Part shown: positions 46,221 through 55,545 of the stretch, one piece after another
Layout of the letters: every line of letters begins with the position of its first letter
How positions within the stretch are numbered: position 1 is the first letter of the stretch
From: Alishewanella longhuensis
Lineage (GTDB): Bacteria > Pseudomonadota > Gammaproteobacteria > Enterobacterales > Alteromonadaceae
Direction: 5' to 3'
Assembly (NCBI RefSeq): GCF_014653435.1
Contig: NZ_BNAO01000006.1
Span: 124,711-188,710, forward strand
DNA: 64,000 nt
Program-made: the position numbers and the translations under genes
The notes under the pieces: generated by a model
What the model saw: the letters and a program-made list of their open reading frames with translations, nothing else
Databases searched by the model: none
What the model was told of the DNA's origin: nothing

Positions 46221-47291
46221 CTAATATCCGGTCATTTCCAAATACCCTTTGCCCGAGTGACTGCCGGTAAAGCTAATTGGTCCTTCCCAGTAAGCAATAC
46301 CCGTCCCCATCCAGGCATTGGGATTAAGCGCCTGCGCTTGAATGGCAATACCAAGATCCGCTACCGTTAACTGCCAAGCTACGGGTACTCGCTTCCCCGC
46401 GACACTATGCTGTTGTATTGGCTGCATAGTAATTTGCTGTGATTGTAATGGCTGGGTGCGGCCATCAGCAGCAATATAGGTACCTGAAAAATAATGTTCG
46501 GCATCTGCGTGGCGCAACCGAAATAACATCAATTTATCGCCATTCGCTAAATGCAGGGAAAACCAATCCCATCCCAGCTGATTGGCCGCTAACGGCTGGC
46601 TACTCCACTCCCGATCCAGCCAGGCCTCACCTGTTACGGCTAACTGCTCATCCCCTATTTTTATCTCTCCCGACACCGCTAGAAAAGGCAAACTTAGGTA
46701 ATAAGAGGCTTGGCCTGCAGACGATTTTACGCTGACACCCTGCTCACCATGCAAAATAGCGGGTCCCTGCTTTTTTAACGTTAACGCATAGCTAAAGTCA
46801 GCAGTGTCGGCATGCAAGGTAAAATGGGTTGCATCCGTGTCGCTAGCAACAAAAGACCAATTATCGATCCAAGCTTTAAATGGCTCTGGGCTTACCCCCG
46901 CTTGGTTAATGCCGCCGCGCGCATAGGTATCCGCAAAAAAATGTTGATTGGCACGGGTTATCCCTACATGCCCAAGCCAGCGCTGTTGACTTGCCCACCC
47001 TTCGCGCTGCGGTGCCGGCGCATCCGCATACCGAAACAGCGTCCACTGAATTCCCAGCTGCTCACCAAACTCTGTCTCCAGATTAGCCGTCACATACCAC
47101 CATTCAATACGATACTCAGGGTGCTGATCCAGCGCCGCGGGATACTCGATGATATTGCCTGGCACAACCTGAGCGAATTCATCGGCTGTCGCGCCCAGCC
47201 CCGCGAAACCTTCACTGGGCGGCACCGGCTTACAACCAAGCAGCGCAATCTGCAAAAGCATAAGTAAAAGTAAGACGACTTTATTGCTCAT
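46221..47291 (-). CDS. AttH/CrtC-like lipocalin-domain lipoprotein
   Basis: About 356 residues. Lipobox ALLGC (Cys20). The body has the CrtC/AttH double lipocalin pattern: EWWYVTANLE and QLGIQWTLFRY, then the second half with AWLDREWSSQPLAANQLGWDWFSLHLANG. Family members include carotenoid hydratase and the AttH of Agrobacterium. The gene overlaps the ABC permease by 11 bases and is last in a three-gene operon, ATPase-permease-lipoprotein, which matches AttEFGH order. No carotenoid genes are near, so a role with lipophilic or sugar-ester cargo of the ABC complex is more likely. ATG at 47291; a GTG one codon earlier is possible. Confidence 0.85.
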   Translation of the reverse strand: MSNKVVLLLLMLLQIALLGCKPVPPSEGFAGLGATADEFAQVVPGNIIEYPAALDQHPEYRIEWWYVTANLETEFGEQLGIQWTLFRYADAPAPQREGWASQQRWLGHVGITRANQHFFADTYARGGINQAGVSPEPFKAWIDNWSFVASDTDATHFTLHADTADFSYALTLKKQGPAILHGEQGVSVKSSAGQASYYLSLPFLAVSGEIKIGDEQLAVTGEAWLDREWSSQPLAANQLGWDWFSLHLANGDKLMLFRLRHADAEHYFSGTYIAADGRTQPLQSQQITMQPIQQHSVAGKRVPVAWQLTVADLGIAIQAQALNPNAWMGTGIAYWEGPISFTGSHSGKGYLEMTGY

Positions 47292-49770
47292 CACGAAACC
47301 CTTTTAACAGCGAGCTAGGCGAGGTGAACTGCAGTGTTAACACCGGAATAATGGCCGCTAAGAAAGCACTTACCAGCGCAGCCATGGTTAACAGCAACCA
47401 TTGCGACGGAAAAAACTGCCAAGGCAGCGCCCAACCAAAAGAACGCACATTGATCACCGCCACTAAGCAGTAACTGATCAGTAATCCCAGAGGTATGGCT
47501 AATAATGCAGTAAGCAAGGCTAACGACAGTAACTTAAGCAACTCGGTGCCCACCAGATAGCGTCTGGACAGGCCACAGGCCCAAACAGGGGCAAGGTGTC
47601 GTAAACGCATGGTCGATAATGTGAGTAAACTGCTAAATAGCGCAATTGCGGCAATCAGTAATACCAACACATTCAAGGCTTGTGTGGCGGCAAAGGTGCG
47701 CTCAAATAATTGTAACGAGTAGCGTTTAACCGCATGTTGATCGATAACTTGCGTCTCGTTTAGTGAAAATTGCACTGTTAACGCCGAGATCAGCTCAGCC
47801 ACAGCCGTGGGTTCAACCCGCAGTGCCATACTGCCACGCTCGGTGTCTGCCCAATTGCGCTGTAGCGTTGCCAACGACAGCAACACCTGTCCTTTCGGAT
47901 TACCATAATCACTGAATATGGCACTGATTTTAAAGTCAGTTTGCTGCATTCCCGACAACGGCAGTGTATCCCCTAACTTCAGGTTAAGTTGCCGAGCCAA
48001 TTGTTCGTTAATCATCACCGCAGCATTGTCTGCTAGCGCTTGCCATGCATCAGGGGTGCTGCTAAGCAGCGGCCAATACTCACTATAGGTGCTGTGCAGT
48101 TGTATGCCTCGTAATTCGACTGGGATACCCGCTACCTGACTGTCGATACCCGCAGAGGGCAGCAAAGCTAAAACAGCAGGGTGTTGTAGTAGCCAAGCGT
48201 CCACCTGCTGCGCTTGCGCTTCGTCATCAATCCGTAAATACACCTCTGCCGCCAGACGCTGATCAAGCCAGCCGGTAAAGGTGTTACGAAATCCTTCCAC
48301 CATACCGCCAACACCAATGCTGGTGGATAATGCCAGCAACAACGCCACTAATGCCACACTGAGATGAGACACCTGCATACGTGCGTCTGCCCATAGCCAC
48401 TGCACCACAGCAGAACGTGAACAACGCTGCCCCAGCCGCAAACAGACGTTTAAGGTGGCGGGCATTAACAAGGCCGCACTGATAAACATCAAAGCCAGCA
48501 ATAAGAAGCCACTGAATAAGGATTCGCCAAACCAGGCAATACCCAGGGCCAGCAAAACGCAGATGCTACCCGCACCCGTCAACAGCACAGAATGATCTAA
48601 CCCCTGTGCATTGCTGCGAGTTTGACTTAAGCTAGCATGCCCGCTAATAAGCTTAACCATTGGCACTATGGCCGCCAGTAATACGCCTCCCCAGGCAATC
48701 ACTACACCCTGTAGCCACCACTGCCAAGATAGCGTCAACTCGCCCAGCGCACTTGCCCCATACAAGCCGGTTAAACTGGCTGAAAAATCCGGTAACAGCA
48801 GCACGGCAATCCAATAGCCTAGCGTTAACCCCGGCAGGGTGATTAGCCCGCTCAGCAGTAATAATTCTATTAGCAGCCAAAACGTTAATGCGCGTTGACT
48901 TACGCCACAACTGAATAAAATTCGTCGCAGCACAGCACGTTGTGCCATGGCCAAATGGATAGCGGAATACACCATTAAGAGCCCAACTAAAAACGCCAAC
49001 ATACTCAGTGCGGTAAGATTTAAATGAAAACTGGCGGTGAGCCGCGAAATGTCATAATCACTCTGCGGGATAACGACGCGCAGATGTGCAGATAACGCTG
49101 CCGGTAGTGTCTTGGACGTGTTGGTATCGAGCAGCAACAGCCGGGATAGCTGATCGGGTTGTTGTAGCCAATATTGCGCGAGATAAATATCCGTGATGAT
49201 CTCGTTATCAGCAATGCTGGAACTCACCCTAAGGTTAACTAGGTTGCCGTCTGGATTATACGGAAAACCGGTTTGTACTGGCGCATCAAACCAGGGTTTA
49301 ATCTGCCCTGCCGTGGCCGGCGATACCCAGATCTCCCAAGGCGGCGTTAAAAAGCGCGTTAACGAAAACGTACTGGGCAAGCCAGTGTCTGCAGCAGTAG
49401 ATACCCCGCCATGTTGCAGTGTCATCGGCTCAATACCAATAATATTAAGCGTGTCGCCTGCGCTTATATTGGGTAGCGCACCCTCAACCACCGGGGTTAG
49501 CTGCCAGCCTAAGCGCCGCAACATTATATAGTCTGACTCGGTAAGCGGCTGTTGGTTTATTGGCACAATTTGCGCTTGGTTAATGCTGCTAAAGCGGGTT
49601 GCTGCTTGATCGTAACTGGCGCGTGCGTGTTGATTTAAGGCTTGCACACCACTCCAAAGCGCAGTGGCGGCCAACAATCCCAACATAAAGGTGCCAAGCT
49701 GCACCGGATGCCGCAGCCAATGACTGAGTAACGCATGCAATACCCACAACGCGGAGTGACGCTTTGGCAC
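47281..49770 (-). CDS. FtsX-family ABC transporter permease
   Basis: 829 residues, about ten membrane helices arranged as two FtsX/MacB-like halves, with large periplasmic domains (about 40-250 and 480-680). This is the typical fused AttF/AttG-type permease. The start is GTG at 49770, overlapping the ATPase stop (TAGTG), so translation is coupled. No drug-specific motif. With the ATPase and lipoprotein it probably moves lipoproteins or lipid-like molecules from the inner membrane. Confidence 0.87.
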   Translation of the reverse strand: MPKRHSALWVLHALLSHWLRHPVQLGTFMLGLLAATALWSGVQALNQHARASYDQAATRFSSINQAQIVPINQQPLTESDYIMLRRLGWQLTPVVEGALPNISAGDTLNIIGIEPMTLQHGGVSTAADTGLPSTFSLTRFLTPPWEIWVSPATAGQIKPWFDAPVQTGFPYNPDGNLVNLRVSSSIADNEIITDIYLAQYWLQQPDQLSRLLLLDTNTSKTLPAALSAHLRVVIPQSDYDISRLTASFHLNLTALSMLAFLVGLLMVYSAIHLAMAQRAVLRRILFSCGVSQRALTFWLLIELLLLSGLITLPGLTLGYWIAVLLLPDFSASLTGLYGASALGELTLSWQWWLQGVVIAWGGVLLAAIVPMVKLISGHASLSQTRSNAQGLDHSVLLTGAGSICVLLALGIAWFGESLFSGFLLLALMFISAALLMPATLNVCLRLGQRCSRSAVVQWLWADARMQVSHLSVALVALLLALSTSIGVGGMVEGFRNTFTGWLDQRLAAEVYLRIDDEAQAQQVDAWLLQHPAVLALLPSAGIDSQVAGIPVELRGIQLHSTYSEYWPLLSSTPDAWQALADNAAVMINEQLARQLNLKLGDTLPLSGMQQTDFKISAIFSDYGNPKGQVLLSLATLQRNWADTERGSMALRVEPTAVAELISALTVQFSLNETQVIDQHAVKRYSLQLFERTFAATQALNVLVLLIAAIALFSSLLTLSTMRLRHLAPVWACGLSRRYLVGTELLKLLSLALLTALLAIPLGLLISYCLVAVINVRSFGWALPWQFFPSQWLLLTMAALVSAFLAAIIPVLTLQFTSPSSLLKGFRDEQ

Positions 49771-50423
49771 TAGCTTAACCGCCCTTGTTTTAAGATCATG
49801 GTGCGATCCAGTTGGGTCGAGAGTAAGGCACTGTGCGTGACCATCAGCAAGCTGCTTCCGGTTTCTTTAATCAAGGTTAGCATCAGCGCCATCACCTGCT
49901 CAGCATTGGCTTCGTCCAGGCTGCCGGTGGGTTCATCCGCCAGTAACAATGGTGTTTTTGCCAGTAAGGCGCGGCCAATGGCCACACGTTGCTGCTGCCC
50001 ACCTGACAGCTGTGCAGGATACCGCTGCAACAAGGGCGCCAGCCCCAAGGTTGATACTAGGTGTTGTAGCCAGTCAGCGTCTAGGTTGCCAGCCAGACGG
50101 GCTTGAAAGGCTAAGTTATCCTGAATGCTTAAACTGGGGATTAAATTTAATTGCTGAAAAATCACACCAATATAATGACGCCGCAGCTGCGCGCGCTGCC
50201 GATCCGGTAATTGCGTCAGATCTTGCTGATTAATCAAGACTTGGCCATGATCGGCTTGCTCAAGCCCGGCCAAAATATGCAGTAAGGTCGATTTTCCACA
50301 GCCCGATTCGCCCATCAAGGCCACACTTTCGCCTGGGTGGATGTCAAAACTGACATCACTAAACAGTGGCAGTGGGCCTTGTGAGGTAAGGTAGGTTTTC
50401 GCTAAACCAACAACGTGCAGCAT
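49770..50423 (-). CDS. ABC transporter ATP-binding protein, LolD/MacB-like
   Basis: About 217 residues when started at the ATG at 50423, which has AGGAAAG upstream; a longer reading frame adds 36 residues of no known domain that overlap nhaC. Walker A GESGCGKST, Q-loop GVIFQQLNLIPSL, signature LSGGQQQRVAIGRALL, Walker B LLLADEPTGSLD, His switch MVTHS. The sequence belongs to the MacB/LolD family paired with FtsX permeases. First gene of the three-gene export operon. Confidence 0.9.
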   Translation of the reverse strand: MLHVVGLAKTYLTSQGPLPLFSDVSFDIHPGESVALMGESGCGKSTLLHILAGLEQADHGQVLINQQDLTQLPDRQRAQLRRHYIGVIFQQLNLIPSLSIQDNLAFQARLAGNLDADWLQHLVSTLGLAPLLQRYPAQLSGGQQQRVAIGRALLAKTPLLLADEPTGSLDEANAEQVMALMLTLIKETGSSLLMVTHSALLSTQLDRTMILKQGRLS

Positions 50424-50457
50424 AACTTTCCTAACAGCATTAACAGCAGTCTGTATT

Positions 50458-51867
50458 CTACGCGCCGGCAAGCCGTTTGGGTTTAAGCAATCCGATGCCC
50501 AGAGCCGCCATGGCCACCGCAATAACCGCATTTAAATAATTAAAAAAAGCATAAGGCGCAAAATCCAGCACTTCTACGCCAAGGGTTGCCGTATAAAAAG
50601 CGCCAGCCGTCGTCCATGGGATCAGGCCAGTGGTCATGGTTGAACCTTCCTCAACCGAACGCGATAACACAGCAGGATCCAGCTGTTGTTGCTGGTACTT
50701 AGGTTTAAACAATTGGCAATTTAAAATAATCGAAATATAGGCCTCGCCCATCGCCACATTGCCTAAAAAGCCTGAGACGATGGTGGTGGCGACCAGTGAG
50801 GCCGTACGTTGCACCCTTTTGATAATCCCCGCCAATAAGGCAGTTAAAAATCCTGCACCATGCAAAATGCCCCCCAGTGCGATTGCCATTAAGGCTAAAA
50901 GCAAGGTCCAGCTCATACTGCTGATCCCGCCACGCCCTAGGAGTGCATCGAGGCTGGCAATACCGGTATTTTGTGGGCTGTTCTGCCAGAGCGCGTTAAG
51001 CACGCTGATGGTGCTGCTATCTTGATAAAAAATGGCAATCAGCACCGCTAACACAATGCTGCATGACATAGTGACTTCAGCAGGGACTTTTTTGATACTC
51101 ATTACGGCTAATACAAGTAGCGGCAGTAAGGTAATAACTGGCGCCAAACTAAAATGACCAGCCAATGCCGCTTGGATTGCACTCACGTCGGCCAGATTAA
51201 TATGCTGTTCGCCATAACTAAAACCTATGCCAAGAAAGATCAAAAAGGTCAGGATAAAGGTCGGCAGCGTGGTAAATAGCATCGAATAAATATGCCGATA
51301 AAGATCGGTGCCTGCGCTCATCGCGGCCAGGTTGGTGGTATCAGAAATAGGCGACATTTTGTCCCCAAAGGTGGCACCACACACCACCATGCCCGCAATT
51401 AAGGGTAGAGGAATATTCATCGTTGCACCAACCCCCATCAGCACCACGCCCAAGGTGCCCACAGTACCCCAGGATGTGCCTGTGGCCACCGACATCAGCG
51501 CACACAGCAATAGTCCCACAGCTAAGAAGATACTGGGATTTAACCAACTCAGTCCATAGTAAATTAAGGTGGCAATAGTGCCGCTGTGCATAAAGCTGGC
51601 GATAACCATCCCAATCAAAATAAAAATATAAATGGCAGGCATCGCGCGGGTTAAGGCTCTAGTCATCAGCTCGCGGATCTGCGCATACCCATACCCCAGG
51701 CTAAAGGCATTTAGCCCGACCCAAAGCAGGCATAAAAACATCAGCGTGTGCAAACTGATCCCCAAACCAAACAAACCACCGGCGATCAAAACCACAACAA
51801 CGCTAAAACATATTAGGGACTGCAAAAAACTAGGACTACGCACAGCGGTAGGCGATGTTAAAGACAA
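50458..51867 (-). CDS. nhaC: NhaC family Na+/H+ antiporter
   Basis: 469 residues, about 12 membrane helices. NhaC core motifs GTSWGTVGTLGVVLMGVG and VVCGATFGDKMSPISDTTNLAA, and a second transport hairpin around GNVAMGEAYISIILNCQLF. Exchanges sodium for protons, often also malate/lactate in the family. The start is TTG at 51867, the only available start in frame upstream of the first helix, with a weak site (GTGGTG). This should be treated as uncertain. It precedes the ABC ATPase gene by 34 bases. Confidence 0.87.
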   Translation of the reverse strand: MSLTSPTAVRSPSFLQSLICFSVVVVLIAGGLFGLGISLHTLMFLCLLWVGLNAFSLGYGYAQIRELMTRALTRAMPAIYIFILIGMVIASFMHSGTIATLIYYGLSWLNPSIFLAVGLLLCALMSVATGTSWGTVGTLGVVLMGVGATMNIPLPLIAGMVVCGATFGDKMSPISDTTNLAAMSAGTDLYRHIYSMLFTTLPTFILTFLIFLGIGFSYGEQHINLADVSAIQAALAGHFSLAPVITLLPLLVLAVMSIKKVPAEVTMSCSIVLAVLIAIFYQDSSTISVLNALWQNSPQNTGIASLDALLGRGGISSMSWTLLLALMAIALGGILHGAGFLTALLAGIIKRVQRTASLVATTIVSGFLGNVAMGEAYISIILNCQLFKPKYQQQQLDPAVLSRSVEEGSTMTTGLIPWTTAGAFYTATLGVEVLDFAPYAFFNYLNAVIAVAMAALGIGLLKPKRLAGA

Positions 51868-52129
51868 GATTGCACCACGAGGTAAAAGGGAAGGTAATCA
51901 TGAGTATATCAGCAGATATATGCCGGCACGTAGATAATTTATACAATATAGAGCCTGAAGAAAACGTCTGATGTTGCGTTAACACTGTATTAGTTAACAA
52001 CCACAGTGGGCCACATCGATACGATGCAATACCAAGCAGTAAACGCATTTAGCCGCTGCTTGTTGCTGCGATGTGGAGCAAGCACTGCCGCCTTTCCCCC
52101 TATCTAGTCATGTCGATGGCTAAGGAACA

Positions 52130-53263
52130 ATGATGCAAAGTAACACAGCGCAACAGATCCGAGCGGCAACCGCATTAAAAACCAGCTTTATTGCGGATGC
52201 CTTAGCAATGCCGGTGCATTGGTTTTATCAGCCCATGGAAATAACCCGCGCCTTCGCCGGAGGTATTCAAGGCTTTGCAGCCGCACCGGCTTTTCATCCC
52301 TCGTCTATTATGTCTTTACACTCGAAACAGACTGGCGGCAGGCAGTCTGCGGTAAAAAACCCTAAAGGCCATAACGCGAACGCTGCCACGACACAAATTG
52401 TTGGCGACGTTATTTTAAGAGGCAAGGCGCAGTTTTGGGACAAACCGAATGTGCATTATCATCAAGGTATGCAAGCAGGTGAAAACACCCTTAATGCCCA
52501 TTGTGCGCGTGTACTGATCCGCACCTTGGCTAGCTTAAAGGGCCGCTACAATGCAAAAGCCTTTATTACCGCCTATATCGACTTTATGACCATGAGCCCA
52601 GCTGCACACCCTGATACCTATGCGGAGTCTTATCATCGGGGCTTTTTTGCCAATTGGGCGCAAGGACGCGATCCTGAAGCCTGCGCCATGCTGACCCATG
52701 ATACCGCTTCGATTGGCGCTCTGGTGACCCTAGCCCCCTTAGTGTTTGCAGAACGCCTGAGTGGCGCCAGTGAAGCCGAGATAAAAGCCGCGTGTAGAGC
52801 GCACTTAGCCCTAACACATCCGGATGAAGCCCTAATGCGCGTGGCTGATCACTATGTACAACTGTTATGTGCGCTCTTAGCTGGGCCAGACAAAACGCAG
52901 GTTAAAGCCCTCTTGCTTGCCGCCAGCAAAGCGGTGCCGGGGGTAGATTTAGCGTCCGTACTGCAACGTAACATGCCCGATAATCAGGTGATTGGTCAGG
53001 TATTTTCCAGAGCCTGTTATATTAGCGACTCGTGGCCTATCGTGCTGTATTTGGCCTGCAAATATCAAGATGATCCTTGGCAAGCGCTGCTGGTAAATAC
53101 CAATTTAGGCGGCGATAACGTACATCGCGGTATTATCTTAGGCACCCTGCTGGGCTTACAAAGTGACCATGTGGCGACCCATTGGTTTGAACAATTGGTC
53201 GACCACAAGGCAATTGCACAAGAAATTGCTGCGCTGTTTACTCTGGCAGACGCTCCCAAATAG
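52130..53263 (+). CDS. ADP-ribosylglycohydrolase-fold protein
   Basis: 377 residues, all-alpha. The metal-site pattern of the family is visible at the end (NTNLGGDNVHRGIILGTLLGL, the GGDN for GGDT signature) and at the start (FIADALAMPVHWFY). The central part, with HALTHPDE-like helix and VLYLACKYQDDPWQALLVNTN, also fits. Such proteins hydrolyse ADP-ribose linkages on protein or nucleotide; the target is unknown. AAGGA precedes two consecutive ATG codons (52130 and 52133), the second being better spaced. Its 3' end overlaps that of ovoA by 26 bases on the other strand. Confidence 0.82.
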   Translation: MMQSNTAQQIRAATALKTSFIADALAMPVHWFYQPMEITRAFAGGIQGFAAAPAFHPSSIMSLHSKQTGGRQSAVKNPKGHNANAATTQIVGDVILRGKAQFWDKPNVHYHQGMQAGENTLNAHCARVLIRTLASLKGRYNAKAFITAYIDFMTMSPAAHPDTYAESYHRGFFANWAQGRDPEACAMLTHDTASIGALVTLAPLVFAERLSGASEAEIKAACRAHLALTHPDEALMRVADHYVQLLCALLAGPDKTQVKALLLAASKAVPGVDLASVLQRNMPDNQVIGQVFSRACYISDSWPIVLYLACKYQDDPWQALLVNTNLGGDNVHRGIILGTLLGLQSDHVATHWFEQLVDHKAIAQEIAALFTLADAPK

Positions 53264-55400
53264 TCAGCTCAGAGAGCGTGTGCTGAAACTTGTGCTGCGT
53301 TTCGCGGATCACAAAGGGCACTTTGCGCGGTTCACCGACTAACCTAAAGTGGCGCGATAGCTGCGCCTTTAAGCCATCCAAGGTGCTGTAACTTTCGCCA
53401 TCCTTTTTAAAGCCACCAAGCCATTCATGCTTAGGCGTATGCTCTTCCAGCCAAGTATAGGGAGACGCAATAATGAGCAAGCCGCCCGCATTGATGCGCG
53501 GTGCCATCTCAGCCAAAAAGCGGCTCGGCTGGTATAAGCGATCAATCAGATTCGCCGCCAGCACAAGATCGTACCCAGTAAATTGCGGTTTTAAATTACA
53601 GGCATCGCCCTGATAAAAGGCCACACGATCTACATAGGCAGCTAACCCTAAAGCGTTTAGGGTGCGGGTATGGTAACTGACCAAATCCCCTTCCTCGACT
53701 CGGGCATAATGTACTTCGCCTTGCTCAGCCATTCTTGCGGCAAGCCCGATAAAGTTCGCAGAAAAATCCACACCTTCTACAGTGTCGAATTGTCGGGCTA
53801 ATTCAAAGCTGGCACGACCACAAGCACAGCCTAGATCCAGGGCTTTGCCCGTGACCTTGCCCTGCATTGCCTCAATCGCAATATCGGCCAAGGCTTTTGG
53901 AAAACTCTCTACGCCATACCAGGTATCGCCAAAATGAAACTCGGCATATTCTGATAATAGCTTATCGCTTTCATAGTATGCGGTTGACGACGATGCCTCG
54001 GTATTAGCAGCCACATAACGAAAACCGGCATGCTGAAAAAAGTGACGACGAAACGCATAGCGCGCACTGAGCCGGGCTTCATTACCGGCAGAGATCCACG
54101 AGCCCCCCTTGATCAAATTGTGCTTACCATCAAAGGTAGGGGTAGTAAAATCATCATAAAGCGGATGTACTTTAAAATGGTTAAAAGGATAGATCGCGGT
54201 TTCAGTCCACTGCCAGACATTGCCAACCACATCGTACCAACGGCCATGTTGAAAGCGCGTCACAGGACAAGATGAGGCAAAATGATCAAGATGCAGGTTC
54301 GCGGCAGCAGGTGCCTCGCCCACTTCATTAACCCCTGCTTCGGCACATAATCGGTACCATTCATCTTCGGTAGGCATACGAATTTTTTGCCCACTCTCGG
54401 CCGTTTTCCATGCGCAAAAGGCTTTGGCCTCATGATAATTTACTTCAACAGGCCAATCCCATGGCATAGCAATTTCTTCGGTCATTAAGCGCAAACGCCA
54501 ACCATTGTGCCAGCGCCAAAACGTCGGATGTTTGGCCTCGGTATACTGACGCCAAGCAAGCCCCTCTTCAGTCCAAACATGATCTTGGGTATAGCCGCCG
54601 TCTTCAACAAATTCTAAAAATTCTTGGTTACTTACCAGGTATTGACTGGCTTTAAACTCTGCCACCTCTGCCTGATGTTGGCCATACTCGTTATCCCAAC
54701 CATAAAAGGCGCTATCTAAGGCTTTGCCAATATTCACCGCGCCCGCTGGCACCGTTATCAGCTTGTTTTTAGGCGCCTGACCGGTTTCTTGACAGATTGG
54801 CCACTCAGGTAATGGCTGCACTTTCGCCAAAACCTGCTGTCGGATCAGCACTGTAGAGGTTTCAAGATGAATACGCTCATGCTCTATGCCCATTACAATA
54901 GGCCACCAGCTATTGTCCCAATCAATCGGCAATACCAGCTCGAGAGTGTTGATGAGATCCAATACGGTCGCGCGCACCTTGGCACGATACTCACGCACAG
55001 CATCCACACTGGGCCAATCGAAATGCGCTTCAGATAAATCATCCCAGCTCATTTCATCCACGCCAACTGCAAAAATAGATTCCAGGTGCGGGTTGATGCG
55101 CGCAGATATCAGCTTCGCTAAGATGAGTTTGTTGATAAAAAACGTGGCGGTATGACCAAAATAAAAAATCAGCGGATGGCGCAGGGAGATAGGCTTTTGG
55201 TAAAACCCAGTATCGTCGCGCAAGCAATCAAACAGTCGGGTGTAGGTGTCAAAGGTATTGGTAAAATATCGTGCAATTTCTGCCCGCTTCTCGGCTATAT
55301 TACCGTCATTAAGTTGTGGTGTTCTGCGCAATGGCATAACGCTGTTTGAGCGAATAGCCGTATTTGCTATCGCTTGAGGCTGATGTATCGGTAATGTCAT
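53238..55400 (-). CDS. ovoA: 5-histidylcysteine sulfoxide synthase OvoA
   Basis: About 720 residues with three domains, as in OvoA: a DinB-like domain (about 40-185) with the iron-binding HxxxHxE, His174-Glu-Arg-Ile-His178-Leu-Glu180, plus His83; an FGE-sulfatase domain (about 215-465) with GNVWQWTE and KGGSWISAG; and a C-terminal methyltransferase (about 500-715) with ALDLGCACGRASFELA. It couples cysteine to histidine at C5 with oxygen and then methylates, the first and last steps of ovothiol A synthesis. The ATG at 55400 is chosen; the ribosome site is weak (AGGA 12 bases away). It follows ovoB, which supplies the lyase. Confidence 0.92.
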   Translation of the reverse strand: MTLPIHQPQAIANTAIRSNSVMPLRRTPQLNDGNIAEKRAEIARYFTNTFDTYTRLFDCLRDDTGFYQKPISLRHPLIFYFGHTATFFINKLILAKLISARINPHLESIFAVGVDEMSWDDLSEAHFDWPSVDAVREYRAKVRATVLDLINTLELVLPIDWDNSWWPIVMGIEHERIHLETSTVLIRQQVLAKVQPLPEWPICQETGQAPKNKLITVPAGAVNIGKALDSAFYGWDNEYGQHQAEVAEFKASQYLVSNQEFLEFVEDGGYTQDHVWTEEGLAWRQYTEAKHPTFWRWHNGWRLRLMTEEIAMPWDWPVEVNYHEAKAFCAWKTAESGQKIRMPTEDEWYRLCAEAGVNEVGEAPAAANLHLDHFASSCPVTRFQHGRWYDVVGNVWQWTETAIYPFNHFKVHPLYDDFTTPTFDGKHNLIKGGSWISAGNEARLSARYAFRRHFFQHAGFRYVAANTEASSSTAYYESDKLLSEYAEFHFGDTWYGVESFPKALADIAIEAMQGKVTGKALDLGCACGRASFELARQFDTVEGVDFSANFIGLAARMAEQGEVHYARVEEGDLVSYHTRTLNALGLAAYVDRVAFYQGDACNLKPQFTGYDLVLAANLIDRLYQPSRFLAEMAPRINAGGLLIIASPYTWLEEHTPKHEWLGGFKKDGESYSTLDGLKAQLSRHFRLVGEPRKVPFVIRETQHKFQHTLSELTIWERLPE

Positions 55401-55505
55401 TGTTAAGCACAATCCTTTTAATAGTTTGTGGCGCAGAAATAGGATAAATCCCCAATAAATGACCAACGTTTAGCGTGAACTCAGCATTTATCAATGTCGG
55501 CACTT

Positions 55506-55545
55506 TTGCTTGTTATCAATTGCTTGTTATCAATTGCTTGTTATC
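55506..55545. repeat. 14-bp tandem repeat at the end of ovoB
   Basis: Two full and one partial copy of TTGCTTGTTATCAA (55506-55519, 55520-55533, 55534-55545). On the minus strand it encodes and extends the last residues of OvoB (DNKQLITSN) and crosses the stop codon at 55516, so copy number can move the stop. Confidence 0.9.
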
